Shown here in pieces: positions 31,787 through 39,903 of a stretch of 64,000 nucleotides of DNA. The notes below the pieces were generated by a model that was not told the DNA's origin, made no database searches, and saw only the letters and a program-made list of their open reading frames with translations. Source of the DNA: CAZYVU01 sp964651435 (GTDB lineage Bacteria; Desulfobacterota; Syntrophorhabdia; Syntrophorhabdales; CAYQXL01); assembly GCA_964651435.1 (NCBI GenBank), contig CAZYVU010000011.1, positions 1 to 64,000 on the forward strand, read 5' to 3'. Position 1 is the first letter of the stretch; the number at the start of each line of letters is the position of its first letter. A program made the translations under genes and the position numbers.

Positions 31787-34210
31787 ATGGTAACGAGGCT
31801 TGGCCCCGAGGCCCTTTTCAAGGCCTGTGATCCCGACACCTTTGCTTTTCAGACAACGGAAGAGGTGGCGCCCTTTTCAGGCATTATAGGCCAGGCTAAG
31901 GCCCTGAGGGCACTCGATTTTGGCCTGACCATGGACAGTAGGGGCTTTAATATCTTTGCCCTCGGCGAGAGCGGCACGGGGCGCATGACGACGATCATGA
32001 ACCTCCTGAAGGAGAAGGCCATCGGGGAAAAGGTGCCTCCCGACTGGATCTACGTCTACAACTTCAAGGACCATGACGCCCCCATAGCCATCTCCCTCGA
32101 CGCAGGCCGGGGCATCGTCCTGCAAAGGGAGATGGAGGAGCTGATCAAGATTCTGAGGATAGAGATCCCCAAAGCCTTCGAATCGAAGGCCTACGAGGTG
32201 CAGAAGAGCAAGATCGTTACCGAGTTCCAGGAGAAGGAGGCCGAGTATTTTTCCAAGCTTGACGCAGAGGCCAAAACGCGCCGGTTCACCGTGCGAAAAT
32301 CCCCCTCCGGTATCCTCATCGTACCCCTGAAAGAGAACGGGGAGCTCCTCACCAAGGAAGAGTTTGACGCCATGGATGAGCAGACGAGGCGGGGCCTCGA
32401 GGAGATAGGCCGCTCCCTGCAGGAGAAGCTGAACGATATCGTGCGCGTTCTCAGAGAGGCAGAAAAGCTCGTCAAGGACATGGTGGCAAGGCTCGACAGA
32501 ATGGTTGCCCTCGAGATCATCGACCCCCTCATCGAAGGCATGAAGGCGAAATACAAGGAGAACGGCAAGGTGGTCGGCTATTTGGAAGGCGTGAAGGAAG
32601 AGCTCCTTTCTCACCTGGACGAGTTCAGGGGCACGGAAGAGCAGCCTTCCCCCGTTCCTTTCCTGAAGATGCCCAAGGCGGAGCCGTCTTTCGCCAAGTT
32701 TCTCGTCAACGTTGTCGTCAACAATTCCGGTCAGGAGGGGGCCCCTGTCGTCCTCGAAAACAACCCGACCTACCTGAATCTCTTTGGCAGGATAGAATAT
32801 AAGGTCGTCTATGGCATGGCCATGACCGACTTCTCCATGATCAGGGCCGGATCGGTGCAGAAGACTAACGGGGGATACCTCGTCATCAATGCCCTTGACC
32901 TGCTGAAAAATGCCTTTTCCTATGATGCGTTGAAACGGGCATTGAGGCACGGCGAGGCGCGGATTGAAGACATTTTGGAGCAGTACCGCCTTATGAGTAC
33001 GGCTGCGCTCAAGCCGGAGGCCATACCTTTGAACGTGAAGGTAATCCTCATAGGTACACCCCACATTTACTACATGCTCCATGCCTACGACGAGGAGTCC
33101 AGGGACCTCTTCAAGGTAAAGGCCGACTTTGACAGCCGCATGGAGTGGACGAAGGAAACGATAGACCAATACGCCGCCTTCGTTGCGTTCTGCCAGCAGG
33201 AGGAGAAGCTGCTTCCCGTGGACCGGTCAGGCGTTGCGCGGATCGTCGAGGCAGGCGCGCGCTTTGCCGACCATCAGGACAAGCTTTCGGCACGGTTTAG
33301 CGCCATAGCCGATCTTATCCGGGAGTCTCATTACTGGGCGAGGAAAGAGGCCAGCCCCGTGATCCGGGCGAAGCACGTGACAAAGGCCATCGAGGAGAAG
33401 GTCTCACGCATGAACAGGGTAGAAGAGCGGCTCCAGGAGATGATGCTTGAGGACACGATCATCGTGCAGACATGGGGGGCAAAGGTGGGGCAGGTGAACG
33501 GCCTGGCCGTCCTCGACCTCGGAGACTACAGCTTCGGCAAGCCTTCCCGCATCACGGCCAAAACATACGCGGGCCGGGCCGGGGTGGTAAACCTGGAGCG
33601 GGAAACGAAGATGAGCGGCAAGATACATGAGAAGGCCATCCTCATCATAACGAGCTACCTTGGAAGCAAGTATGCCGTAAAGAAGCCGATCAGCCTATCG
33701 GCCTCCGTAGCCTTCGAGCAGCTTTACGAGATGGTGGAGGGAGACAGCGCCACCTGCGCAGAGCTCTACGCCCTGCTGAGCAGTATTGCCGGGGTTCCGC
33801 TCAAGCAATCCTTTGCCGTCACCGGCTCTATGGATCAGAACGGTGACGTGCAACCCATCGGCGGCGTGAACCAGAAGATAGAGGGGTTCTTCGACCTCTG
33901 CAGCATGCGGGGGCTCGACGGCAGCCATGGCGTCATTGTCCCGAAGAGAAACATGAAAAACCTCATCCTTAAAGAGGCCGTCGTAGATGCCGTCCGGCAG
34001 GAAAAATTTGCCGTCTATGCCATCGAGACCATGGAGGAGGGCCTGGAGCTCCTGACCGGGATGGCTGCTGGGCAGCTCCAGGAGGACGGAACGTATCCGG
34101 AGGGAACGGTCAATTACCTCGTCGAAAAGAGACTGACGGAAATAGCGGAGGCGATGGAGAAGAAGAAGGGGGGAGATAGTTCGGAGTTGGGAGTTCGGAG
34201 TTCGGAGTGA
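31787..34210 (+). CDS. Lon-family protease with AAA_32-type domain (YcbZ/LonH-like)
   Basis: 807 residues. An N-terminal AAA_32-type region has a degenerate Walker A, GESGTGRMTT, with Arg-Met where Lys-Ser/Thr would be. A long coiled-coil insertion (about 105-300) follows, then NGGYLVINALDLL. The S16 Lon peptidase domain is intact: catalytic Ser in EGDSATCAELYALL and Lys in GGVNQKIEGFFD. The degenerate P-loop casts doubt on ATP hydrolysis, as in the YcbZ/LonH group. The last 15 or so residues (SSELGVRSSE) are encoded by the heptamer array, so the original stop has probably been displaced. Confidence 0.87.
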   Translation: MVTRLGPEALFKACDPDTFAFQTTEEVAPFSGIIGQAKALRALDFGLTMDSRGFNIFALGESGTGRMTTIMNLLKEKAIGEKVPPDWIYVYNFKDHDAPIAISLDAGRGIVLQREMEELIKILRIEIPKAFESKAYEVQKSKIVTEFQEKEAEYFSKLDAEAKTRRFTVRKSPSGILIVPLKENGELLTKEEFDAMDEQTRRGLEEIGRSLQEKLNDIVRVLREAEKLVKDMVARLDRMVALEIIDPLIEGMKAKYKENGKVVGYLEGVKEELLSHLDEFRGTEEQPSPVPFLKMPKAEPSFAKFLVNVVVNNSGQEGAPVVLENNPTYLNLFGRIEYKVVYGMAMTDFSMIRAGSVQKTNGGYLVINALDLLKNAFSYDALKRALRHGEARIEDILEQYRLMSTAALKPEAIPLNVKVILIGTPHIYYMLHAYDEESRDLFKVKADFDSRMEWTKETIDQYAAFVAFCQQEEKLLPVDRSGVARIVEAGARFADHQDKLSARFSAIADLIRESHYWARKEASPVIRAKHVTKAIEEKVSRMNRVEERLQEMMLEDTIIVQTWGAKVGQVNGLAVLDLGDYSFGKPSRITAKTYAGRAGVVNLERETKMSGKIHEKAILIITSYLGSKYAVKKPISLSASVAFEQLYEMVEGDSATCAELYALLSSIAGVPLKQSFAVTGSMDQNGDVQPIGGVNQKIEGFFDLCSMRGLDGSHGVIVPKRNMKNLILKEAVVDAVRQEKFAVYAIETMEEGLELLTGMAAGQLQEDGTYPEGTVNYLVEKRLTEIAEAMEKKKGGDSSELGVRSSE

Positions 34211-34570
34211 GGAAGGAAACGGGGAAGGGGAGATAGTTCGGAGTTGGGAGTTCGGAGTTCGGAGTGAGGAAGGAAATGGAGAAGCGGNNNNNNNNNNNNN
34301 NNNNNNNNNNNNNNNNNNNNNNNNNNNNNNNNNNNNNNNNNNNNNNNNNNNNNNNNNNNNNNNNNNNNNNNNNNNNNNNNNNNNNNNATAGTTCGGAGTT
34401 GGGAGTTCGGAGTTCGGAGTGAGGAAGGAAATGGAGAAGCGGGGAAGGGGAGATAGTTCGGAGTTGGGAGTTGGGAGTTCGGAGTGAGGAAGGAAACGGG
34501 GAAGGGGAGATAGTTCGGAGTTGGGAGTTCGGAGTTCGGAGTGAGGAAGGAAATGGAGAAGCGGAGAAGC
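34170..34570. repeat. Heptamer-based tandem array at the end of the Lon gene
   Basis: A unit of about 57 bp made of GAGTTCG/GAGTTGG heptamers followed by GTGAGGAAGGAAA(C/T)GG is repeated at least five times. It begins within the last codons of the Lon gene and contains an unsequenced 100-N gap (34288-34387). It ends next to AACAAACCAGACAAACC (34572-34588), the inverse of the tail of repeat copies A and C. No gene lies between 34211 and 34626. Confidence 0.9.
34288..34387. other. Assembly gap (100 N) flanked by identical 55-bp ends
   Basis: The 55 bases before the gap (34233-34287) are identical to the 55 bases after it (34388-34442). The second gap in the window has the same property. This is what contigs from a de Bruijn assembler sharing a 55-mer look like, so the true gap size is unknown and could be zero or several repeat units. 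Confidence 0.85.
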
Positions 34571-34595
34571 TAACAAACCAGACAAACCAAAAGAA

Positions 34596-34620
34596 GAGGC
34601 CCGGCAGAGAGCCGGGCCTC
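34596..34620. terminator. Bidirectional intrinsic terminator
   Basis: GAGGCCCGGC (34596-34605) pairs perfectly with GCCGGGCCTC (34611-34620) around a 5-nt loop. T-rich sequence follows on both strands (CGTTTGTT on plus, TTCTTTTGG on minus). It separates the convergent Lon and cytochrome genes. Confidence 0.82.
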
Positions 34621-34626
34621 CGTTTG

Positions 34627-35982
34627 TTACGGTGGTACCGTCAACTTCTTGATTTGATCATCTGAATAGCCGAGCTTTTTGAAATCCATGACGCCCTGGG
34701 GGCTGTGGCAGGCGGTGCACTTGAGGGCCTCGCCCTTAGGGGCCACCTGATGGTTCACGGAAAAGACCATGGTCTCCCGGTGGCCTTTGATGGCGCCGCT
34801 GAATTTGAGGCCCGACATTTCGACATATTTCTTTGCCGCTGCCAAGGGATCGCCGGTCACACTGTACGTGCCCGTGTGGATGAATATCGGCTTCCCTGAT
34901 TCCGCATCAGCTATAACGTTGTACGTCGACCGTTTCCAGGGGTGAATCTTTGCCTTTGGGTCCTTGATGGAACCCACGGGTTCGGGCGGGTTCTTCATAA
35001 ACCGGTTCCACCAGAGGTACTCGGGCCTCACGTTGGAGGCGGGCTTGTTTTGGGGCCCGTATAGGCCTGTCTTTTCGTTGAGCACCGGCTTAAGCCAGTC
35101 GCGCTCTACAATGGTAGGAAACTTCGGGTCCCTGGCGATGGCAGGGATGTGGCAGGTGTTACAGGCGATGCGCGCGACATGCATCGCCAAGTAGTCTGCA
35201 TCCTTGCCCTTGTGGACCTGACCCTTGTGGCAGTTGGTGCACTCAATCTTCACATCCGGGAGCTCCTGGGCCTTTAGGTCCGAGCCTCCCGCCACCTTGT
35301 GGTTCTTTGTGGTGTGGCAGTCGACGCAGTGGAGCCCCTTGGCCACGTGAATGTCCGAATCTTTTGTGGGTATGACTCCGTGCTTGTGGTTCGGCCCGCC
35401 GCCAGTGCTGAGGTGGCAGCGCAGGCACATGTCGTTGGTCGGCTTACCGACGCTCTGAGCGGCCTTCAGTGTATCGATTTCGGGAGAGGGAACTATTCTG
35501 AACCCCTTCTCCTGCCTAACAGTTGCTCTCTTGTAGCCCGGAGCGTGACAGAGCAGACAATCGATGTTCTTGAAGTCGGCATCCGTCAGCTTTCCGACCG
35601 GGTTAGGCTTCTGGCCGAAACCGGGGTGACACTGGGCACAACCACCCGGCTGTGCCGGTTTTGAGGCGTCCTTGGGCTGGAGGATTCCAAGCCAATTGTG
35701 CCCCGCAACCGTGTTGGGAGGCGCTCAGTAGGTGTCCAGCATTCCGGCGTATTTGCCCTTTTCCCAGCCCTCAACGAACTGCGGAACGGCATACTGCTGG
35801 TAGTGGAGACTTTCCGCCACCTCTTTGGCCGAGTTCTTGTGGCAACGCGTACAGCTTTCTGTCCCATCATATTTGGGAACAAACTTCTGGTGTTTGTTGT
35901 CGGCCGCCGAGACATCGGGCGCGAGGACCGGCAACATGACCATAATTGCCAAAACTGCAAAAAACACTTTCATTCTGAACAT
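34627..35982 (-). CDS. Octahaem c-type cytochrome with one in-frame UGA codon
   Basis: 451 residues if UGA at 35727-35725 is decoded. A signal peptide (1-27) is followed by eight CXXCH motifs: CTRCH before the UGA and CAQCH, CLLCH, CLRCH, CVDCH, CTNCH, CNTCH and CTACH after it, all in one frame. Length and spacing resemble octahaem tetrathionate reductase-type cytochromes. The UGA (codon 86, after AGMLDTY) falls where I recall those proteins having a Cys between the first two haem motifs. It may be selenocysteine, a nonsense mutation (TGC to TGA) or an error. AGGAGG (35992-35987) supports ATG 35982. A Rex-type box lies upstream. Confidence 0.7.
35700..35727 (-). other. In-frame UGA with a downstream hairpin (possible SECIS)
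   Basis: Two bases after the UGA on the minus strand, five pairs (35718-35722 with 35700-35704), a C-C mismatch and four pairs (35713-35716 with 35706-35709) close a 3-nt loop containing G. Bacterial SECIS hairpins sit just 3' of the UGA with G in the apical loop. Here the loop is about 12 nt from the UGA, closer than the roughly 16-37 nt usually required, so this is suggestive only. Confidence 0.35.
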
Positions 35983-36143
35983 CGCACCTCCTCTGAATTG
36001 ATTTAGCGAAATCCCCTCTCACCTCCCTTCGCGCTCCGAAATGTAGTCCTATTTGATTATAGCAGAGGAGGCAAGGAAAAACAGCGACGAAAAAGGCCGT
36101 GAGGTTACACAAAGTGGCTCTGTGCAGGACCATAAGGCCTCGA

Positions 36144-36166
36144 TGTGAAATAATTCACAGATAGTA
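36144..36166 (-). promoter_or_regulatory. Rex-type operator with -10 box (octahaem cytochrome promoter)
   Basis: TGTGAAATAATTCACA (36144-36159) has both half-sites of the Rex consensus (TTGTGAAN4TTCACAA) apart from the outermost bases. On the minus strand a TACTAT -10 (36166-36161) ends one base before it, so the box covers the predicted start. The -35 is weak (GTCAGA, 36190-36185). The rest of the 35983-36143 leader, about 160 bp, shows no further feature beyond the ribosome site. Confidence 0.65.
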
Positions 36167-36227
36167 CCGCATAAATATACCGATTCTGACCCTCCGGGCC
36201 GACTGAAAAAAAATTATAAAAAAATGC

Positions 36228-36256
36228 TTGACAAATATTCGGGAGTAAGTTAATAT
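36228..36256 (+). promoter_or_regulatory. Promoter of a short transcript upstream of tolQ
   Basis: TTGACA (36228-36233), a 17-bp spacer, and TAATAT (36251-36256), close to consensus. The predicted start is about 36263. Confidence 0.6.
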
Positions 36257-36262
36257 TTTCAC

Positions 36263-36356
36263 ATGAACAACGCAACACAAAACCGCTAATCACCTCCATA
36301 AGCTTCTCATAATAACCCCCCTTCCCCCTGGGCTCCCCCCCAGGGGGTTTCTCTTT
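36263..36356 (+). ncRNA. Candidate small RNA or attenuated leader
   Basis: A near-consensus promoter would start RNA at about 36263. A strong terminator ends it: a 9-bp stem (36324-36332 with 36339-36347), 6-nt loop and TTTCTCTTT. The product would be about 90 nt. It begins with a possible 8-codon reading frame (ATG 36263, TAA 36287-36289) and contains CACCTCC (36291-36297), complementary to a Shine-Dalgarno. tolQ has a separate promoter after the terminator. Confidence 0.45.
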
Positions 36357-36382
36357 ACATGGGGTAGTAACTGTTATATAAT
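36354..36382 (+). promoter_or_regulatory. tolQ promoter, apparently leaderless
   Basis: TTTACA (36354-36359), a 17-bp spacer, and a perfect TATAAT (36377-36382). Six bases separate it from ATG 36389, so transcription should start at the initiation codon. The -35 overlaps the T-tract of the preceding terminator. Confidence 0.7.
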
Positions 36383-36388
36383 GGCCCA

Positions 36389-37063
36389 ATGGATTTTAGC
36401 TGGATAAACGTTCATACAGGCGGTATTCTGAGTCTTCTTTTTGCTGCCGGCCCGGTGGCAAAGGCGGTGGTCTTCATTCTGTTCCTTTTCTCCATTGTGT
36501 CTTGGACGATCATGTTTTATAAGTGGCGAGAGTTCGGCCTTGCGGAGAAGGAGGCGCAGTCCTTCGTGCGGACAGTGAAGGAGGCGGGCACCTTCAAGAA
36601 GCTTGCTTCCACCTACCGGGAGACGAAGAGTGGGGCGTTCTACAGGCTCATCCTTGCGGCCTACAAAGAGATCACGGCGAGACAGCGGGAAAACCCACGG
36701 GTGGAGCCGGAGACGATCCCCCTCATCGAAAATGCCCTGAGAATTACCGTGTCCGAGGAGACGACGAGGCTTGAGCGGCGGCTCTCTTTCCTTGCGACCA
36801 CCGCCAATGCGGCACCTTTCATAGGGCTTTTCGGTACGGTATGGGGCATCATGGACTCATTTCGTGAGATCGGCGTCCGCGGATCGACGAGCCTCGCAGT
36901 CGTTGCTCCGGGTATCAGCGAGGCGCTCATTGCCACGGCCATCGGGTTGGCAACGGCCATTCCTGCCGTTCTGGGCTACAATTATTTCCTCGGCCGCCTG
37001 AAGAGACTGGCGTCCATGATGGAAAACGCATCGATGCATATCATCAATGCCCTTGAGAGATGA
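36389..37063 (+). CDS. tolQ: TolQ/ExbB-type proton-channel protein
   Basis: 224 residues with three membrane helices (about 20-42, 130-155, 165-190). The conserved pore segments TTANAAPFIGLFGTVWGIMD and GISEALIATAIGLATAIPAV are intact. TolQ with TolR uses the proton motive force to energise TolA and hold the outer membrane to the cell body during division. ATG 36389 is supported by the promoter position rather than a ribosome site. The ATGA overlap with tolR indicates tight coupling. Confidence 0.9.
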   Translation: MDFSWINVHTGGILSLLFAAGPVAKAVVFILFLFSIVSWTIMFYKWREFGLAEKEAQSFVRTVKEAGTFKKLASTYRETKSGAFYRLILAAYKEITARQRENPRVEPETIPLIENALRITVSEETTRLERRLSFLATTANAAPFIGLFGTVWGIMDSFREIGVRGSTSLAVVAPGISEALIATAIGLATAIPAVLGYNYFLGRLKRLASMMENASMHIINALER

Positions 37064-37470
37064 AGTTTTCAAGGGAATCAAAGGGTCCACTTTCTGAGAT
37101 CAACGTAGTTCCGCTGGTAGACATTATGCTGGTGCTGCTTATCATATTTATGATTACGGCACCCATGCTGCAACACGGTATGAATATCGACATACCGAAC
37201 GTGACGGCCCGTCCGTTGCCCGCAAAAGAGGACCCTCAGGTCCTTAACGTAACGAGGGACCGCCTTCTCATTCTCAACGAGAAGAAGCTGGACATAAAGG
37301 ACTTGAAGCCGGCCATCGAGCTGCTCTTTGCCAACAGGCGGGACAAGGAAATCTTTCTCAGGGCCGACAAGGACGTGCCGTACGGCTTTGTGGTGCGCTG
37401 CATGGGGATTATTCGGGAGGCGGGCGTCAGCAAGATCAATATCGTCACCAAGCCTCTGGAAGAGCAGTGA
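37060..37470 (+). CDS. tolR: TolR/ExbD-type protein
   Basis: 136 residues. One membrane helix carries the functional Asp in VPLVDIMLVLLIIFMITAP, preceded by EINV, the family signature. The periplasmic domain has the expected two-strand, helix pattern ending in VSKINIVTKP. It overlaps tolQ (ATGA) and the next gene (GTGA), so the three are translated together. Confidence 0.92.
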   Translation: MKFSRESKGPLSEINVVPLVDIMLVLLIIFMITAPMLQHGMNIDIPNVTARPLPAKEDPQVLNVTRDRLLILNEKKLDIKDLKPAIELLFANRRDKEIFLRADKDVPYGFVVRCMGIIREAGVSKINIVTKPLEEQ

Positions 37471-38398
37471 GAGAAGAAACGTGGTACAAGATGCTGGTGC
37501 TCTCGGTGATCATCCACATCGCCCTGATGGTTGCCTTCAGCATTCCCATGCGCCAGTCGACGAAGAAGCTGACCTCTCTGGGTTCCTTTCAGTCTGTAAA
37601 CCTTGTTGGAAACATCGGCGCCGGCCAGCTTAGCGGGGGGCCGGGCCCGGCACCTCAACCCCAGCCGACGGTGAACAAGCCTCCGGCACCCGAGAAGAAG
37701 CCGGCACCGGTGAGGGTGAAGCCTCAGCCGACGNNNNNNNNNNNNNNNNNNNNNNNNNNNNNNNNNNNNNNNNNNNNNNNNNNNNNNNNNNNNNNNNNNN
37801 NNNNNNNNNNNNNNNNNNNNNNNNNNNNNNNNNGCCTCCGGCACCCGAGAAGAAGCCGGCACCGGTGAGGGTGAAGCCTCAGCCGACGCGCAAAGAGGCA
37901 GACGCCGTTTCGCTGTCGAAGAAAAAGGCCCCCGAGAAGGCGCCGACACCGACGAAGCAGGAGCTTGCCCGGCTCGAGGAGCGGCTTCGCGACATGCGCA
38001 AGAGAACGGAGCCCATCGCTGTGCCGGGCTCGCGCACGGGAGGAGGGGGGCCAGGGAGCGGTGGTAGCCCTATGAGCGGATCGTCGTCCGGCGGCAGGAC
38101 GCTCAACCCCATGGAAGAACGATACATAATGGACGTATGGGAAAAGATACGGAATGCCTGGGCCCTGCCCGGCTTGGCCTCCTTCAAGAAGGATCTGGAA
38201 ACGGTTGTGACGATCCGCATCAGGAAGGACGGGAGGATTGTGGACGTCAACGTGGAGAAGCGGTCGGGAAACAGGGTGTACGACGAGTCCATTCTCAGGG
38301 TCTTGAGAAGTGTCGACCCTTTGCCGCCCATCCCTGACTCGCTGAACACCGATGCGCTTGAAATCGGGCTGCGGTTCCTGCCCGGAGATGTTGCATGA
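37467..38398 (+). CDS. tolA: TolA/TonB-type energy transducer, interrupted by an assembly gap
   Basis: Start GTG 37467 overlaps the tolR stop. The N-terminal membrane helix (MLVLSVIIHIALMVAFSI) is followed by a Pro/Lys-rich spacer with PPAPEKKPAPVRVKPQPT. After the gap comes a charged helix (QELARLEERLRDMRKR), a Gly/Ser linker and a TonB/TolA C-terminal domain (VWEKIRNAWALPGL, then VTIRIRKDGRIVDVNVEKRS). The frames differ across the 100-N gap only because its length is arbitrary: joining the identical 55-bp ends restores one continuous frame. The uppP start overlaps the stop. Confidence 0.8.
37734..37833. other. Assembly gap (100 N) flanked by identical 55-bp ends
   Basis: Bases 37679-37733 and 37834-37888 are identical. 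Merging the two copies yields an intact tolA-like reading frame, so there may be no missing sequence. Alternatively, a tandem Pro/Lys repeat was collapsed. Confidence 0.85.
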
Positions 38399-39180
38399 GC
38401 CCACTCGAAGCGGTGGTGCTTGGGGCGGTCCAGGGCGTTACGGAGTTTCTGCCCATCAGCAGCTCGGCCCACCTTATCATTGTGCCCCACCTGTTCGGGA
38501 TCGGGGAAGCGGGGGTGAATCCACTGACCTTTGACGTTATGCTCCACCTCGGCACGCTGCTGGCCGTCCTGCTGCTGTATGGCAAACGCTTCTGGGACAT
38601 CCTGCGGGAGTGGCTCCGATCGGTGGCGCGGGGACGGTTTTTTGAGCCTATGCTGACCAAGATTATAGTCGCCACGGTCCCGGCGGCCGTCGCAGGCGTG
38701 CTCTTTAAGGGTGTCATCGAGGCCTACCTGCGCACTCCCGCTGTTATCGTCGGTACGCTCCTTGCCGTCTCGGTGCTCATGATCGTGGCGGAGCGAATGT
38801 CGACGGCGAAGCGCGAGGTTACCTACGGGGTGGCGCTTCTCATCGGCGTTGCCCAGGCCATAGCCCTCGTGCCCGGCATTTCGCGAAGCGGCATCACTAT
38901 TGTTGCGGCCATTCTCTTGGGACTCCGTCGGGACGAGGCCGTCGATTTCTCCTTTCTTTTATCTATTCCTATCATTGCCGGCACTTCGCTGTACGAGGGG
39001 CGGCATGTGGGCTTCAATGACGGGTCTTTGCTGCTTTATTTGGCAGGCATAGGCTCGGCCTTCGTTTTCGGTGCTCTGGCCCTGGGCTTCCTTATCCGGT
39101 ATCTTAAGCGCCACACCCTCGATCTGTTTGCCTACTACAGGATGGGCTTGGCCCTATTTCTGCTTTTTTTTCTTCACTAA
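38395..39180 (+). CDS. uppP: Undecaprenyl-diphosphatase UppP (BacA)
   Basis: 261 residues, normal for UppP. The two active-site motifs are present: VTEFLPISSSAHLI near the N-terminus and ALVPGISRSGITI near residue 160. About eight membrane helices. It recycles undecaprenyl diphosphate, the carrier also used by the PglC-type transferase in this window. It overlaps the tolA-like gene (ATGA) and, at its 3' end, the convergent TVP38-family gene by 27 bp. Confidence 0.93.
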   Translation: MSPLEAVVLGAVQGVTEFLPISSSAHLIIVPHLFGIGEAGVNPLTFDVMLHLGTLLAVLLLYGKRFWDILREWLRSVARGRFFEPMLTKIIVATVPAAVAGVLFKGVIEAYLRTPAVIVGTLLAVSVLMIVAERMSTAKREVTYGVALLIGVAQAIALVPGISRSGITIVAAILLGLRRDEAVDFSFLLSIPIIAGTSLYEGRHVGFNDGSLLLYLAGIGSAFVFGALALGFLIRYLKRHTLDLFAYYRMGLALFLLFFLH

Positions 39181-39903
39181 GCGGTGCGCTATGTTCCCGA
39201 AGATCCTGACGATGTGGTTGCGGAGAAGGTAAAGGACAAAGCTTAGGGCCACACCAACGAAAAAAAGGATAAAGAACTCGCTGTAATGCTGCTCTTTGAC
39301 GGCCGTGCCCTGGAGTGTCAGCATGATGGTGCCCGGCAGTCTACCCAAGAGGTTCATAAAGAGAAAGTCCACAAAGCGGATGTGGGTGAGGCCCAGGAGG
39401 TAGCACAGCGAATCCTTGGGAAACCCGGGGATGAGAAAGAAGATGTAGGCGATGTACAGCCCTTTGTGGGTCACGAAGGTGTTGAACCTGTCTATATACT
39501 GCTTCTTCACGATCTTTTCGACGTATCTCATGCCGAAACGGTGCGAGAGCCAGAAGGCGATGAGAGAACCGACGGTGAGGCCGATGGTGGAATAGAATGT
39601 GCCCTTGAGCGTACCGAAGAGGAAGCCGCCCACAAAGCCGGTAATCTCGCCGGGGATCGGGGCGACAAGAACCTGAAGCACCTGGATGGCCATGAAGACG
39701 ACAGCCGCAAAGGGCCCGAAGGAGGAGATGAAGATCCTCAACCGCCGGGTGTCGAAGAAGTAGCGGTAGAAGCTCAGAATGTCCCGCCATCCGCCTTCGT
39801 GATAAATGTAGAAAACGAGAAAGATGAGCGCGAAGGATGCCAGTCCCAGGAATATGCGCAGGGCCAGGGACGTGCCTGGCGATTTGACGATCTTTCTTTT
39901 CAC
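39154..39903 (-). CDS. TVP38/TMEM64 (DedA-superfamily) membrane protein
   Basis: 249 residues with about six membrane segments. The family motifs are AAVVFMAIQVLQVLVAPIPG, GEITGFVGGFLFG and FLIPGFPKDSLCYLLG, the last being the conserved FxxPxxP-like element. These proteins are thought to move or scramble lipids; the exact role here is unknown. The C-terminus is Lys-rich (LVKKKKQK). The start GTG 39903 touches the stop of the upstream ATPase gene, suggesting co-transcription. Confidence 0.85.
   Translation of the reverse strand: MKRKIVKSPGTSLALRIFLGLASFALIFLVFYIYHEGGWRDILSFYRYFFDTRRLRIFISSFGPFAAVVFMAIQVLQVLVAPIPGEITGFVGGFLFGTLKGTFYSTIGLTVGSLIAFWLSHRFGMRYVEKIVKKQYIDRFNTFVTHKGLYIAYIFFLIPGFPKDSLCYLLGLTHIRFVDFLFMNLLGRLPGTIMLTLQGTAVKEQHYSEFFILFFVGVALSFVLYLLRNHIVRIFGNIAHRLVKKKKQK

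Noticed and set aside
34170..34570. CRISPR array
   Set aside because: Repeated units are present, but they are contiguous tandem copies without unique spacers, with a 7-bp sub-period, and no cas genes are in the window.
34627..35430. Separate shorter cytochrome gene starting at the Met before CLRCH
   Set aside because: The three upstream haem motifs and the signal peptide are in the same frame across the UGA, and there is no ribosome site before that Met. A truncated cytochrome without a signal peptide could not be matured.
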